A DNA stretch of 64,000 bases from Ancylobacter moscoviensis. Its GTDB lineage: Bacteria; Pseudomonadota; Alphaproteobacteria; Rhizobiales; Xanthobacteraceae. The stretch's first letter is position 1. Each line of letters starts with the position of its first letter. The notes under the pieces are model-generated. The model ran no database searches, was not told the DNA's origin, and saw only the letters and a program-made list of their open reading frames with translations. The translations under genes were made by a program, and so were the position numbers. Shown in pieces: positions 1 through 11,810 of this stretch. The DNA lies in NCBI RefSeq assembly GCF_007559435.1, contig NZ_VMBP01000001.1, positions 124,001 through 188,000 on the forward strand. Direction: 5' to 3'.

Positions 1-980
1 GTGGACGCAGACGAGGACGAGGCCGTCTGCGGCGCGTCCTGCTTGTCGCCCGCCTGCTTGTCCCCCGCCTCAGCGTCCCTGGCGACGGCAACACCACCCT
101 GGGTCACCAGCCGCGCATCGTCGAGCCCGATGACGCGCACCACCAGCTCACTGCCGGTGGGCACCGTCAGCGCCGCCGCCTCATAGGGCGTCTCCGCCGG
201 CTCCGGCGCCCCGGCGCTGCCGTCGGCGTTCTGCGCGGTCTCCTGCGAGCGCAGGCCCGGCAGCATCACCGGCGCGCGGCGGGTATAGCCGGGAGGCGTC
301 ACCCAGGCATCGACGCGATAGGGCTTGGCCGGCACCAGCGTGTGCCAGTCGAAGGCCGAAGCGATGCGGCGCACATGGTCGCCCGGCACCATGAAGAAGG
401 TGGCGACCACGCCGAGCAGCACCAGCGCGCGCAGCGCCTTGCGGTCGACGGCGGCGAGGCGCGGCGAGGGCAGCCCGGCGCGCAGGCTGCCGAGCTGGGC
501 CGACATGCGCGCGACATGGGCGCGCCACAGCGCCGCGCCGACCGGATCGTCCGGCCGGCTGGCGAGCTGGTCGGCGAGCGCCGTCGCCGGGCGGTGCGGC
601 AGATGGCTCTCGCGGTCGAGGCGCGACAGGGCCTCCGACGCGGAGGGCGAACGGATGCGCAGCGCCGGCACCAGGGCGAGCGCGAACAGGGCGGCGAAGA
701 GGGCGAGGCCGACGATGCGGCCGAGCGGCGGCAGCACCAGCCACAGCCCGAGCCAGGAAACGATCAGGAAGATTCCTGCAGCGGCACCCACGGCAGCGAT
801 GGCCGGCCAGACTCGCTCCCACATGAGCGAGGCCCAGGCGCGCTGCAGCGCGGCACCCATGCGTTGCCGGATGCGCCGCTCGACGCGCTGCGCCTCGGCG
901 CGCGCCTTCTCGGCACGCGGGTTCGCGCCCGCCTCGACGGGCGTCTCGCCGCCGTCCATTCCATCCGGTGTTGCCGTCAC
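1..980 (-). CDS. TIGR02302/DUF4175 family membrane protein, N-terminal part (C-terminus outside window)
   Basis: Open to the window edge on the minus strand; the visible 326 codons are the N-terminus of a protein of the DUF4175 (TIGR02302) family, usually about 800-900 aa and typical of Rhizobiales. A charged cytoplasmic start (residues 1-57) precedes two hydrophobic segments at about 58-82 and 85-107, then a third hydrophobic stretch (LVLLGVVATFFMV) near 185-200. The family's function is unknown; the visible part suggests an inner-membrane anchor with a large extracytoplasmic domain. I chose the GTG at 980 over the in-frame ATG at 959 because GGAGG lies at 990-994, nine bases upstream. It follows lysA by about 165 bp in the same direction, the usual family context. 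Confidence 0.8.
   Translation of the reverse strand, partial: MTATPDGMDGGETPVEAGANPRAEKARAEAQRVERRIRQRMGAALQRAWASLMWERVWPAIAAVGAAAGIFLIVSWLGLWLVLPPLGRIVGLALFAALFALALVPALRIRSPSASEALSRLDRESHLPHRPATALADQLASRPDDPVGAALWRAHVARMSAQLGSLRAGLPSPRLAAVDRKALRALVLLGVVATFFMVPGDHVRRIASAFDWHTLVPAKPYRVDAWVTPPGYTRRAPVMLPGLRSQETAQNADGSAGAPEPAETPYEAAALTVPTGSELVVRVIGLDDARLVTQGGVAVARDAEAGDKQAGDKQDAPQTASSSSAS
39..68. repeat. 15-bp tandem duplication inside the DUF4175 gene
   Basis: Two adjacent 15-bp units (39-53 and 54-68) differ at one base. They encode a duplicated AGDKQ pentapeptide in a hydrophilic linker, and the reading frame is kept. This is a simple in-frame slippage duplication. Confidence 0.7.
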
Positions 981-1145
981 GCGGTCGAGCCTCCGACGCA
1001 CTCCGTCCCACACCAGCCCCAGGGTCACCTTAACATGGCCGACCCGGCACGCCACCCCTGCCGCCGGATTGGGCGCGCCCAATCCATCAGCAGGCCGTGA
1101 GGGGGTATCCGGGAGAAATGTGGCGGGCGGCCCGCGCCCCGGCTG

Positions 1146-2414
1146 TCAGGCCAGCCAGTCGGGGACGCGGTCGAGCGCGATCAGCGCGTCGGTGTCGACG
1201 CGCGGACGCACCACGGCGAAAGCGTCGCCCTTCGCCAGCACTTCCGGGATCAGCGCGCGGGTGTTGTAGGTCGAAGCCTGCACCGCGCCATAGGCGCCGG
1301 CCGTCATCACCGCGACGAGGTCGCCGGCCTTCAGCGCCGGCAGCTGCCGCCCCAGCGCCAGGAAATCGCCGGATTCGCACACCGGCCCGACCACATCCGC
1401 GACGATCCGCCCCGCGCCCGGCACCGCCTCGCGCACGGGCAAAATTTCGTGATGAGCGTCGTAGAGGGTCGGTCGGATCAGGTCGTTCATCGCCGCGTCG
1501 ACGATGACGAACTTCTTCCCCTCGCCTTCCTTCACATAGAGCACGCGGGCGACGAGCACGCCGGCATTGGCGACCAGCATGCGCCCGACCTCGAAGATCA
1601 GGCCGAGCCCGAGATTATGCGTGTGCCGCTTCACCAGCGCCGCATAGGCGGAAGGCAGCGGCGGCTCGGGCTCGCCGGCGACATAGGGCACGCCGAGACC
1701 GCCGCCGAGGTCGAGATGGGTCAGCCTGTGCCCGTCCGCCATCAGGTCGCGCGCCAGCTCCACCAGCAACGCGGTGGCGTTGTCGAACGGATCGAGATCG
1801 GTGATCTGGCTGCCGATATGCATGTCGACGCCGGTGATCCGCAGCCCCGGCAGCGCCGCGGCGTGGCGGTAGACCTCCCGCGCGCGGGAGACCGGAATGC
1901 CGAACTTGTTCTCGGACTTGCCGGTCGAGATCTTGTGGTGGGTCTTGGCGTCGACGTCCGGGTTGACGCGGATCGAGATCGGCGCGGCCACCCCGTGGCT
2001 CACCGCGACCTCGGAGAGCGTCATCAGCTCCGGCTCGCTCTCGACGTTGAAGCACATGATCCCAGCGTCGAGCGCCGCCGCCATCTCCTCGCGCGTCTTG
2101 CCGACGCCCGAGAACACGATCTTGTGCGGGGCGATGCCGGCCGCCAGCGCGCGCTTGAGTTCGCCGCCCGAGACGATGTCGGCGCCGGCGCCCAGCTTGG
2201 CGAAGGTGCGGATCACCGCCTGGTTGGAATTGGCCTTTACCGCGTAGCACAGCGTCGTGCGCATGTCGGCGAAGGCGTCGGTGAAGACGTGGTAGTGCCG
2301 CTCCAGCGTCGCCGTCGAATAGGCGTAGAACGGCGTGCCGACCGCCTGGGCGATGTCGACGAGGCTCACATCCTCGGCATGGAGGATGCCGTCGCGATAG
2401 GCGAAATGGTGCAT
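1146..2414 (-). CDS. lysA: Diaminopimelate decarboxylase
   Basis: Catalyses the last step of lysine synthesis, decarboxylating meso-diaminopimelate with PLP in the cytoplasm. The 422-aa protein has the family's usual length. Lys60 in CYAVKAN is the expected Schiff-base lysine. The glycine-rich phosphate-binding loop (HLDLGGGLGVPY) lies near residue 228, and CESGDF at 346-351 carries the conserved active-site cysteine of the neighbouring subunit. It starts 10 bp after lptM, so lptM-lysA probably form an operon that continues into the DUF4175 gene. In many relatives argH lies directly upstream of this pair; here argH is 44 kb away (see findings). Confidence 0.97.
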   Translation of the reverse strand: MHHFAYRDGILHAEDVSLVDIAQAVGTPFYAYSTATLERHYHVFTDAFADMRTTLCYAVKANSNQAVIRTFAKLGAGADIVSGGELKRALAAGIAPHKIVFSGVGKTREEMAAALDAGIMCFNVESEPELMTLSEVAVSHGVAAPISIRVNPDVDAKTHHKISTGKSENKFGIPVSRAREVYRHAAALPGLRITGVDMHIGSQITDLDPFDNATALLVELARDLMADGHRLTHLDLGGGLGVPYVAGEPEPPLPSAYAALVKRHTHNLGLGLIFEVGRMLVANAGVLVARVLYVKEGEGKKFVIVDAAMNDLIRPTLYDAHHEILPVREAVPGAGRIVADVVGPVCESGDFLALGRQLPALKAGDLVAVMTAGAYGAVQASTYNTRALIPEVLAKGDAFAVVRPRVDTDALIALDRVPDWLA

Positions 2415-2424
2415 GGCGTCAGCT

Positions 2425-2676
2425 TCAGAGCAGGCCGTCGAGGATGAAGGGCTGCTTCGGCTTCACCGGCCCGGTGTCCTTCGGCATCTTGCCGTCCGGG
2501 CCGGGCGTGCCGAGGGCGGTGCCCGGCGGCGGCTCGAGCGGGCCTTTCACGCCGCATCCGCCGAGCGCCAGCGCGCCGCCGAGGGCGAGCGTGACGGCGA
2601 GGGTGCGGGCGAGGCGAGGCAAGGGGCGACGGGACAAGGAGGCTTCCTCGGCTTGGGTCACTGAGTTCTGGCGCAA
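2425..2676 (-). CDS. lptM: LptM-like small lipoprotein (LPS translocon maturation chaperone)
   Basis: An 83-aa protein with a positively charged N-terminus, a hydrophobic segment and a lipobox (LALGGC, Cys near residue 41), followed by the VKGPLEPP stretch typical of the LptM/YifL family. It should be lipidated and held in the outer membrane. In E. coli LptM assists disulfide maturation of the LptD/E translocon; that role is inferred here from family membership. The gene sits immediately upstream of lysA, the standard neighbourhood in proteobacteria. The N-terminal extension before the hydrophobic core is long, so a later start is possible. Confidence 0.85.
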   Translation of the reverse strand: MRQNSVTQAEEASLSRRPLPRLARTLAVTLALGGALALGGCGVKGPLEPPPGTALGTPGPDGKMPKDTGPVKPKQPFILDGLL

Positions 2677-2727
2677 CCTATAACGACACCTCCGGAAAGG
2701 CGAGCCCGCAAAGCGGCGCAGCGCCGT

Positions 2728-3546
2728 TCAGGCGTCGAATGTCACCAGCACCGGCACATGGTCGGATGGGCGCTCCCAGCCCCGCGCCTCGCGCAGCACC
2801 GTCATGGCCCGCGCCGTCGGCGCCAGCGCCGGCGTCGCCCAGACGTGATCGAGCCGGCGTCCGCGGTTGGACGCGGCCCAGTCGGCCGCCCGGTAGCTCC
2901 ACCAGGTGTAGAGCTTTTCCTCCGGCGGGACGAAGTTGCGCATCACGTCGACCCATTTCCCCGCCGCCTGCAGCCGCCCGAGCCGCTCCACTTCGACCGG
3001 CGTGTGGCTCACCACGTCGAGCAGCTGCTTGTGGCTCCACACGTCGGCCTCCAGCGGCGCGATGTTGAGGTCGCCCACCAGCACCGAACGGGCGTCGGAG
3101 GCCGTCGGGTGGAGATGCTCCCAGGCGGTCGCCTCGTCGAGGAAGGCCAGCTTGTGGCGGAACTTCTCGTTCACTGCCGGGTCGGGAATGTCGCCGCCGG
3201 CGGGAATGTAGAAATTATGGATGGTCAGCGGCGTCGCGAGCCCGGCCTCGCGGCCGAGCACCACCGAGATGTGGCGCGCGTCGCCCATGTCGCAGAAGCC
3301 CTGCCGGCTCACCGCCTCGAAGGGCCGCTTCGAGAGGATGGCGACGCCGTGATAGCCCTTCTGGCCGTGGATGGCGGCATGGGGATAGCCGAACTTCGCC
3401 GCGTCCTTGAGCGGGAAGCGGTCGTCCGGCGTCTTGGTCTCCTGAAGGCAGATGACGTCCGGCTGCTGTTCGGCGGCGAGCTTGGCGACGAGACCGATGC
3501 GCAGGCGCACCGAATTGATGTTCCAGGTAGCGATCGTGAGCGGCAA
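2728..3546 (-). CDS. xthA: Exodeoxyribonuclease III (AP endonuclease)
   Basis: A 272-aa protein of the exonuclease III family, acting in base-excision repair by cutting at abasic sites and trimming 3' ends. Visible motifs are ATWNINSVR at the N-terminus, LQETK with metal-binding Glu36, GDLNIAP in the middle, RRLDHVW, and the C-terminal SDHVPV with the catalytic Asp-His. Length is normal. It is downstream of lolA on the same strand, separated by a palindromic repeat, matching the ftsK-lolA-xthA order I recall from Rhizobiales. Confidence 0.95.
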   Translation of the reverse strand: MPLTIATWNINSVRLRIGLVAKLAAEQQPDVICLQETKTPDDRFPLKDAAKFGYPHAAIHGQKGYHGVAILSKRPFEAVSRQGFCDMGDARHISVVLGREAGLATPLTIHNFYIPAGGDIPDPAVNEKFRHKLAFLDEATAWEHLHPTASDARSVLVGDLNIAPLEADVWSHKQLLDVVSHTPVEVERLGRLQAAGKWVDVMRNFVPPEEKLYTWWSYRAADWAASNRGRRLDHVWATPALAPTARAMTVLREARGWERPSDHVPVLVTFDA

Positions 3547-3653
3547 AGCGGGGAACCTGTGCGGCGAGTCTGCGGAATTTCGGCCGCGACCCTAGAGCAT
3601 GTTCCGCCGAAGGTGAACGGGTGCCGCGCCCGCCGCTGCCGCCAAAGTACGCC

Positions 3654-3742
3654 GTCATCCCCGGGCTTGGTCCGGGGATCCACGAATCGGACTCACTCCG
3701 CGACCAGAAGACGTGGATGGCCGGGTCGAGCCCGGCCATGAC
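3654..3742. repeat. REP-like palindromic intergenic element, copy 1
   Basis: Begins GTCATCCCCGGGCTTGG and ends GCCCGGCCATGAC, with internal CCACGA and ACGTGGATGG segments, so it can fold as two GC-rich hairpins around a short centre. It fills the xthA-lolA gap. Related copies lie at 14163, 35975, 47601 (partial) and 55330. Elements of this kind are abundant in Rhizobiales genomes and may act as transcript 3' ends. Confidence 0.75.
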
Positions 3743-3766
3743 GGCGCGTGAAGAGGGTGCCGCCGC

Positions 3767-4498
3767 TCAATCGCGGTTGATGACGAACAGCATCGGATCG
3801 GGCCGCTCGCTCGTGTCGAGGTTGGAGACGGCGACCGTCGTGTCGTAGCCCTGCGGGTCCGTCACCGTCCATTGCTTGAGCTGCATGGTCTTGGCGTCGA
3901 ACATGATCATCAGGCGGAAGGTGCCGGTCATCGGCTGCTTCTCCTCGATCACCACGGTGGCGAAGATGTCGTCCTGATAGACGCCGGTGACGTTGGTGTT
4001 GCGGGCGAGGTTGAAGTTCTCCGACAGCAGGAAGCGCAGCGGCGTCGCCGACAGGGGGGAGATGTCCTGCGTCTTCAGCCGCTTGTCGCGCACCGCGACC
4101 GAGCGTCCGTCCGCCACCAGCTCGATCCGGCTCGGCGGATCGTACTCGAACAGCACGCGGCCGGGCTTGAGGATGTAGAACTGCCCCTTGCGGCGGGTGC
4201 CGTCCGGGTCGACCTGCACGAAGTTGCCGGTCATGTTCTTGAAGCTGTTGAAGTACTCGTTGATGCGCTGGACCGTGTCCGCCGCCGCGCGCTGGTTCGC
4301 GGCCGCGGCGACCTGGATCTTCGGGTCGGAGGACGGAGCGGGGGCGGCCGCCGCCGGCGCGGCCTGCGCGGTCCGGATCATCGGCGGCTTCTTCGGCGGC
4401 ACGGGCACGAAGGACGGCGGCGGCACCTGCGCTAGGGCGACGCCCGCCGGCAGGACCAGAAGGGCGGAAGCGGCGCAGATGCGGATCAGATGGCGCAT
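3767..4498 (-). CDS. lolA: LolA-family outer-membrane lipoprotein carrier
   Basis: The ATG at 4498 gives a 243-aa protein with a clear Sec signal peptide (HLIRICAASALLVLPAGVALAQ). The frame is open further upstream, but that extension is polar and unrelated to the family. The mature part is a LolA-type beta-fold with NYFNSFKNMTGNFVQ-like and GQFYILKPGRVLFEY segments characteristic of LolA proteins. LolA ferries lipoproteins through the periplasm from LolCDE to LolB. A Pro/Ala-rich stretch follows the signal peptide, as in other Rhizobiales homologues. It is downstream of ftsK, 142 bp after its stop. Confidence 0.88.
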   Translation of the reverse strand: MRHLIRICAASALLVLPAGVALAQVPPPSFVPVPPKKPPMIRTAQAAPAAAAPAPSSDPKIQVAAAANQRAAADTVQRINEYFNSFKNMTGNFVQVDPDGTRRKGQFYILKPGRVLFEYDPPSRIELVADGRSVAVRDKRLKTQDISPLSATPLRFLLSENFNLARNTNVTGVYQDDIFATVVIEEKQPMTGTFRLMIMFDAKTMQLKQWTVTDPQGYDTTVAVSNLDTSERPDPMLFVINRD

Positions 4499-4640
4499 GA
4501 AGCACGTCTCGCTGGGCGCACGACGCCGGAGAAGGGCGCGCGGCATGGATTTCTGTCTCGACGACGCAGCTAGCGCGCCGCTGTGGCGATCCTGTGGCCC
4601 TGACCTTTCGTAAGCGCTTCCGGCGGAACGGTTCATCGGC

Positions 4641-7280
<2,640 letters not shown>

Positions 7281-7306
7281 ATGTCGCCCCGTTGCCCTTT
7301 TCCCGC

Positions 7307-8590
7307 TCACGACAGCCCGGCGAGCAGACGCGGCAGCGCCGCCTCCGTCGTCGCCAGGTCCTGCACCAGCGCGATCCGCAGATAGTCCGCCCCCGGATTG
7401 CGGCCGTCCGCGCCGCTCCGGCACAGATAGCCGCCCGGCACGGTGCGCAGCCCCTCGCGCTGCCAGAGCCGGCGCGCCGCCGCCTCGCCGCCGCCCCGAT
7501 CCTTGCTGCCAAGGTGGGCGACGTTCAGCCAGAGGAAGAAGCCGCCATCCGGCCGCTGATAGTCGAAATGCCCGCCGAGCACGCGGTCGGCGACGTCGAA
7601 CTTCGTCTTGTAGAGGTCGCGGCTGGCGCTCACATGCGCCTCGTCCGCCAGCGCGGCGATGCCCACCCATTGCAGCGGCTCGGGCACCTGCGGCGCCGCG
7701 ACGTTGCGGAATTCGGCAAACGCCTCGATGAAACGCGCATCGCCGGCGCAGAAGCCGCAGCGCAGCCCCGGCAGGCTGGAGCGCTTGGACAGCGAGTTGA
7801 AGGCCACGACGCCCGAGAAATCCACACCGCCGACCTCCAGAATGCCGGTCGGCGGCTCCTCGCCGAGCCAGATCTCCGAATAGCACTCGTCGGCGAACAC
7901 CAGCACCTCATGCGCCCGGCACAGGGCGACGAGGCGCTCCAGATAGGCGCGCGGGGCGATGGTGCCCTGCGGGTTGGCCGGCGAGGCGAAGTACAGCGCT
8001 ACCGCGCGGTCGAGCAGATCGGGGGTGAGCGCGTCGAGATCGGGCAGCCAGCCCCCGCCCGCCGGCAGCGGCAGGTCGGCGCTCTCGCAGCCCGCCGCCT
8101 CGGCGCCCGCGCCATAGGCGGCATAGAAGGGGTTGGGCAGCAGCACCACCGGCGGACGGGCGCCGATGCGGGCGCGCTTCTGCGGCGAGGCAAGGCGGCG
8201 CGCCATCAGCGCGGCGAAGAACAGGCCCTCGCGCGAGCCGTTCAGCACCAGCACCTCGCGTTCGGGATCGGGCGCGCGCGCCAGCGCGTAGCGGCGGGCG
8301 AACCAGTCGGCGGCGGCGCGGCGGAACTCGGGCAGCCCCTTGCCGGCGGGGTAGCGGCCGAAGCCGTCGAGATGGGCGGCGAGCACGTCCCCCACGAAGC
8401 CGGGCATGGCGTGGCGCGGCTCGCCGACGGCAAGGCTCAGCGGCGGGCGCGACGGCGTGATGTCGGCGAGCAGTTCGGTCAGGCGCACGAAAGGCGAGCG
8501 CGCCGCCGGCCCCGGATCGGAGACCGGGGGCGTCGGGTCGGTCGCTACGCCTTGGAAGCGGGGATCAGGCACGGAGGAACGTCTCGCCAC
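7307..8590 (-). CDS. dapC: PLP-dependent class I/II aminotransferase, DapC-like
   Basis: A 427-aa fold-type I aminotransferase. Key motifs are ASPANPQG (substrate/PLP contact), [10 protein letters not shown] with the PLP Asp, and [17 protein letters not shown] containing the catalytic lysine. The SLSKRS-LPGLR form is the one I associate with succinyldiaminopimelate aminotransferase DapC, which would make it part of the diaminopimelate pathway along with lysA at the window start. A general aminotransferase cannot be excluded. The start is a GTG at 8590; the first 30 residues are not conserved, so a later start is possible. It lies directly upstream of ftsK on the same strand. Confidence 0.82.
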   Translation of the reverse strand: MARRSSVPDPRFQGVATDPTPPVSDPGPAARSPFVRLTELLADITPSRPPLSLAVGEPRHAMPGFVGDVLAAHLDGFGRYPAGKGLPEFRRAAADWFARRYALARAPDPEREVLVLNGSREGLFFAALMARRLASPQKRARIGARPPVVLLPNPFYAAYGAGAEAAGCESADLPLPAGGGWLPDLDALTPDLLDRAVALYFASPANPQGTIAPRAYLERLVALCRAHEVLVFADECYSEIWLGEEPPTGILEVGGVDFSGVVAFNSLSKRSSLPGLRCGFCAGDARFIEAFAEFRNVAAPQVPEPLQWVGIAALADEAHVSASRDLYKTKFDVADRVLGGHFDYQRPDGGFFLWLNVAHLGSKDRGGGEAAARRLWQREGLRTVPGGYLCRSGADGRNPGADYLRIALVQDLATTEAALPRLLAGLS

Positions 8591-8670
8591 GGGCCGCGGG
8601 ATGCGGCGTCTCGGTCCAGAATAGGGCCCTCGCGGTAAAGGCGTTCTTAACCATGCGGAGAACGGCGCCG

Positions 8671-8702
8671 AAAGAAAAAGACCCCGGCGCGAGGCCGGGG
8701 TC
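8671..8702 (-). terminator. Rho-independent terminator after amtB
   Basis: On the minus strand a nine-base perfect stem (GACCCCGGC/GCCGGGGTC, five-base loop) is followed by a U-rich run (TTTTTCTTT). It lies 54 bp past the amtB stop and should end the glnK-amtB transcript before the dapC-like gene. Confidence 0.88.
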
Positions 8703-8755
8703 CGGAGGCAGCGGGACGCTGCGGAAGACGGCGGATGCGTGGGCGATGCCCGCGA

Positions 8756-10120
8756 TCAGCTGTGGTAGGCGCGCTCGCCGTGCTCGACGATGTCGAGACC
8801 CTCGCGCTCCTTCTCCACCGACGGACGCAGGCCGACGATGATGTTGACGATGTAGTAGAGGATCGCCGAGCCGACGCCGCACCACACGAGGGTGAGCAAC
8901 ACCGCCTGGATCTGGATCCACACCTGCTTGCCCATCTCGTAGTCGGCGATGCCGGGGCCGCCGAGCGCCGGGGCGACGACGATGCCGGTGCCGATGGCGC
9001 CGACGATGCCGCCCACGCCGTGGACGCCGAACACGTCGAGGCTGTCGTCATAGCCCAGCGCGTTCTTCACGGTGGTGCAGAAGAAGAAGCAGACGATGGC
9101 GGCGATGAAGCCGAGCACGATCGCGCCGAGCGGGCCCGAGAGACCGGCGGCCGGGGTGATCGCGACGAGACCCGCGACCATGCCGGAGATGGCGCCGAGC
9201 ATGGAGGGCTTGCCCTTGGCGAGCCACTCGATGACGACCCAGCCCACGATCGCGCCGGCGGTGGCGACGAAGGTGTTGATCACGGCGAGCGTGGTGCCGG
9301 CATTGGCTTCGAGGTTGGAGCCGGCGTTGAAGCCGAACCAGCCCACCCACAGGACGCTGGCGCCGACCATGGCGAAGGGCAGCGAGTGGGGCGGCATCAG
9401 CTCCTTGCCGTAGCCGGTGCGCTTGCCGACGATGATGGCGCCGACGAGGCCCGCGAGGCCGGCATTGATGTGCACCACGGTGCCGCCGGCGAAGTCGAGG
9501 GCGCCGTGTTCGAACAGCAGGCCTTCGGAGAACCACACCATGTGGGCCATGGGGTAGTACACGAAGGTCACCCACAGGATGCAGAACAGCACGATCGCCG
9601 AGAACTTCATGCGCTCCGCGAAGGCGCCGACGATCAGCGCCGGGGTGATGGCCGAGAAGGTCATCTGGAAGACGATGAAGATGTATTCGGGGATCTTCAC
9701 ATTGGCCGAGAAGGTGTCGGCCAGGCTGTCCGTGCTCACGCCGGCGAGGAAGGCCTTCTCGAAGCCGCCGATGAAGGCGTTGCCCGAGGTGAAGGCGAGC
9801 GAGTAGCCGTAGAAGACCCACAGCAGCATCATCACCGCGGCGACGACGAGCACCTGCATCAGGATCGACAGCATGTTCTTGGCGCGCACGAGGCCGCCAT
9901 AGAACAGCGCGAGGCCCGGCACGGTCATGAACAGCACCAGGATGGACGAGACCATCATCCAGGTGATGTCGCCCTTGTCCACGGTGGCGACCGCCGCGGC
10001 GGCCTCGGCGGTGGCTTCCGCCCCGGTCTGCGGCGCGTCCTGCGCGAAAGCGGCGGCTGCGACCAGCGCCGTCGTCGCCAGCACGGGAAGGCCCGCGCGT
10101 ATCCAATTCTTCGTCGTCAT
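8756..10120 (-). CDS. amtB: Ammonium transporter AmtB
   Basis: A 454-aa Amt/Rh channel for ammonium uptake. ATG 10120 is preceded by GGAGC and begins a signal-peptide-like sequence ending AAAAFAQ, followed by a short acidic periplasmic segment and about eleven membrane spans. Typical Amt stretches include MTVPGLALFYGGLVRAKN, DFAGGTVVHINAG, GWFGFNAGSN and the C-terminal DVFGVHGVGGIVG. Pore histidines are present in VVHINAG and GVHGVGG. It lies 51 bp downstream of glnK, whose PII protein blocks the channel when nitrogen is plentiful. Confidence 0.97.
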   Translation of the reverse strand: MTTKNWIRAGLPVLATTALVAAAAFAQDAPQTGAEATAEAAAAVATVDKGDITWMMVSSILVLFMTVPGLALFYGGLVRAKNMLSILMQVLVVAAVMMLLWVFYGYSLAFTSGNAFIGGFEKAFLAGVSTDSLADTFSANVKIPEYIFIVFQMTFSAITPALIVGAFAERMKFSAIVLFCILWVTFVYYPMAHMVWFSEGLLFEHGALDFAGGTVVHINAGLAGLVGAIIVGKRTGYGKELMPPHSLPFAMVGASVLWVGWFGFNAGSNLEANAGTTLAVINTFVATAGAIVGWVVIEWLAKGKPSMLGAISGMVAGLVAITPAAGLSGPLGAIVLGFIAAIVCFFFCTTVKNALGYDDSLDVFGVHGVGGIVGAIGTGIVVAPALGGPGIADYEMGKQVWIQIQAVLLTLVWCGVGSAILYYIVNIIVGLRPSVEKEREGLDIVEHGERAYHS

Positions 10121-10171
10121 GGGTTCAATGCTCCGTCGCAATCGGAAAATGTCGGGATCAATGACGCGGGC

Positions 10172-10510
10172 TCACAGCGCGTCGGCGTCGGTCTCGCCGG
10201 TGCGGATGCGCACGGCCTGGTCGATCGCGTAGACGAAGATCTTGCCGTCGCCGATCTGGCCGGTCTTGGCCGAGGTGGAGATGGCGTCGATGACCTTGGA
10301 GACCTGGTCGGTCGGCACGGCGACCTCGATCTTGAGCTTCGGCAGGAAGCTCACCGCGTATTCCGCGCCGCGATAGATCTCGGTGTGGCCCTTCTGCCGG
10401 CCGTATCCCTTGACCTCCGTGACGGTCAGTCCGTGCACGCCAATGCCAGTGAGCGCATCCCGGACCTCCTCAAGCTTGAAGGGCTTGATGATAGCCATGA
10501 CGATCTTCAT
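10172..10510 (-). CDS. glnK: Nitrogen regulatory protein P-II (GlnK)
   Basis: A 112-aa PII signalling protein at exact family length. It has the T-loop with the uridylylation tyrosine (RGAEYAVSFLPK, Tyr51), the B-loop TGQIGDGKIFV and the C-terminal RIRTGE. PII senses 2-oxoglutarate, ATP and glutamine status. Beside amtB it is the GlnK-type paralogue that gates the transporter. A 299-bp intergenic region upstream holds a near-consensus sigma-54 site (see 10622). Confidence 0.97.
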   Translation of the reverse strand: MKIVMAIIKPFKLEEVRDALTGIGVHGLTVTEVKGYGRQKGHTEIYRGAEYAVSFLPKLKIEVAVPTDQVSKVIDAISTSAKTGQIGDGKIFVYAIDQAVRIRTGETDADAL

Positions 10511-10621
10511 GGGTTCCTGTCCCCGCTTGGCCCCGAACCGCTGGCGTGGGTTCCGGGCGTTTCATGTCGGACTCGGCCAGGCGGATTTTTCCGACCCTCC
10601 GGTCAAGCCGGGAGACAGGGA

Positions 10622-10637
10622 ATCAATTCGCGTGCCA
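10622..10637 (-). promoter_or_regulatory. Candidate sigma-54 promoter upstream of glnK
   Basis: Reads TGGCAC-GCGAA-TTGAT on the minus strand, against the sigma-54 consensus TGGCAC-N5-TTGCW. The -24 element is perfect, but the -12 GC dinucleotide is GA, which is a serious mismatch. It lies about 112 bp upstream of the glnK ATG, in a 299-bp gap (10511-10809) with no other gene, and glnK-amtB operons are usually NtrC/sigma-54 controlled. I found no clear NtrC sites. Confidence 0.35.
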
Positions 10638-10809
10638 ACCTTGGCGGAAGAAGGGTTCGGAGCCGGAATTCGCGCCCGGATGCCACTCGCGAAAGCGTGA
10701 AGCGGCCTTGATCGGCGCGGTCGGCCGCCCTGCCGGCTGCCCAAATCTTCATCGGCCGCGCAACCTCCCGTCGCGCGGCGCCCCAGATTTGCCACAACGA
10801 GATTAATTT

Positions 10810-11703
10810 TTAGGCAGATGCCTGCGTGCTGGGCGTTGCCGCCGGCGGCGCGACCGGGCGGATCAGCCCTTCCTGCGCCACCGAGGCGATCAGCCGGCCG
10901 GCCCGGTCGTAGATCAGCCCGCGCGCCAGCCCGCGCGCGCCGGAGGCGCTCGGGCTGTCCTGCGTGTAGAGCAGCCACTCGTCGGCGCGGAACGGCCGGT
11001 GCAGCCACAGCGCATGATCGAGGCTCGCCGCCTGGATGTCCCCGCCGAGCACGCTCGTGCCGTGCACCAGCGTCGTCGCCTCCAGCAGCGTCATGTCGGT
11101 GGCATAGGCCAGCACCGCCCGGTGCACGCCGGCGTCGTCCGGCAGCGGGCCGGTGGTGCGGAACCACACCGCGCGGCGCGGGGCGGCACGCCGTTCGCCG
11201 AGCCCGATCGGCTTCAGCTCGATGGGGCGCGGGCGCATCCAGTAGTCGCGCACCGGCGCCGGCAGCCGGTCGAGGACGCTCGCCGGCAGCTCACCGAGGC
11301 CGGGCACCTCCTCCGGCGAGGGCACCACCACCTCCAGATCGAGCTGGTGGTCGAGCCCCGCCTCCTCGCGATGGAACGACACCGACATGATGAAGATCGG
11401 CCGGCCATGCTGGATCGCCACCGTCCGCCGGGTGGCGAAGCTGCGCCCGTCGCGCACGCGCTCGACGTCGTAGACGATCGGCACCGCCGGATCGCCGCCG
11501 AGCAGGAAATAGGCGTGCATGGAATGGGCGGCCGAGCCCTCCACCGTGCGCTGGGCCGCCACCAGCGCCTGCGCCAGCACCTGCCCACCGAACACCCGGG
11601 TGCGGAACGGCCAGGATTCCGGCGGGTTCAGCCCGCGGAAAAGATTGTCCTCCAGCGTCTCCAGATCGAGCAACTGGACGAGTTCGGCGGCGGTGGTCGT
11701 CAT
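10810..11703 (-). CDS. tesB: Acyl-CoA thioesterase II (TesB)
   Basis: A 297-aa double-hotdog acyl-CoA thioesterase, hydrolysing medium- and long-chain acyl-CoA. The ATG at 11703 (MTTTAAELVQLLDLE) matches the family start; the longer open frame adds an unrelated tail overlapping the divergent gene. Visible motifs include RVFGGQVLAQALVAA, the catalytic-Asp region (AYATDMTLLEATT) and SVAQEGLIR with the catalytic Gln. It sits upstream of glnK-amtB on the same strand and diverges from the UbiH-like gene across about 107 bp. Confidence 0.93.
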   Translation of the reverse strand: MTTTAAELVQLLDLETLEDNLFRGLNPPESWPFRTRVFGGQVLAQALVAAQRTVEGSAAHSMHAYFLLGGDPAVPIVYDVERVRDGRSFATRRTVAIQHGRPIFIMSVSFHREEAGLDHQLDLEVVVPSPEEVPGLGELPASVLDRLPAPVRDYWMRPRPIELKPIGLGERRAAPRRAVWFRTTGPLPDDAGVHRAVLAYATDMTLLEATTLVHGTSVLGGDIQAASLDHALWLHRPFRADEWLLYTQDSPSASGARGLARGLIYDRAGRLIASVAQEGLIRPVAPPAATPSTQASA

Positions 11704-11810
11704 CGGCTTCCGGCTCCCCGCTCCCGGCGCGCGAAGTGCCGGGCCTTGATCGCGCTCATTGTTCCCCATCCGTAGCTAAGGCATATGATGCCCCGCGCAC
11801 AATGCGCGGA

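Noticed and set aside
181-1011. Complete-looking minus-strand frame at the window start
   Set aside because: Arg/Ala-rich shadow; the neighbouring frame encodes the DUF4175 protein with membrane spans.
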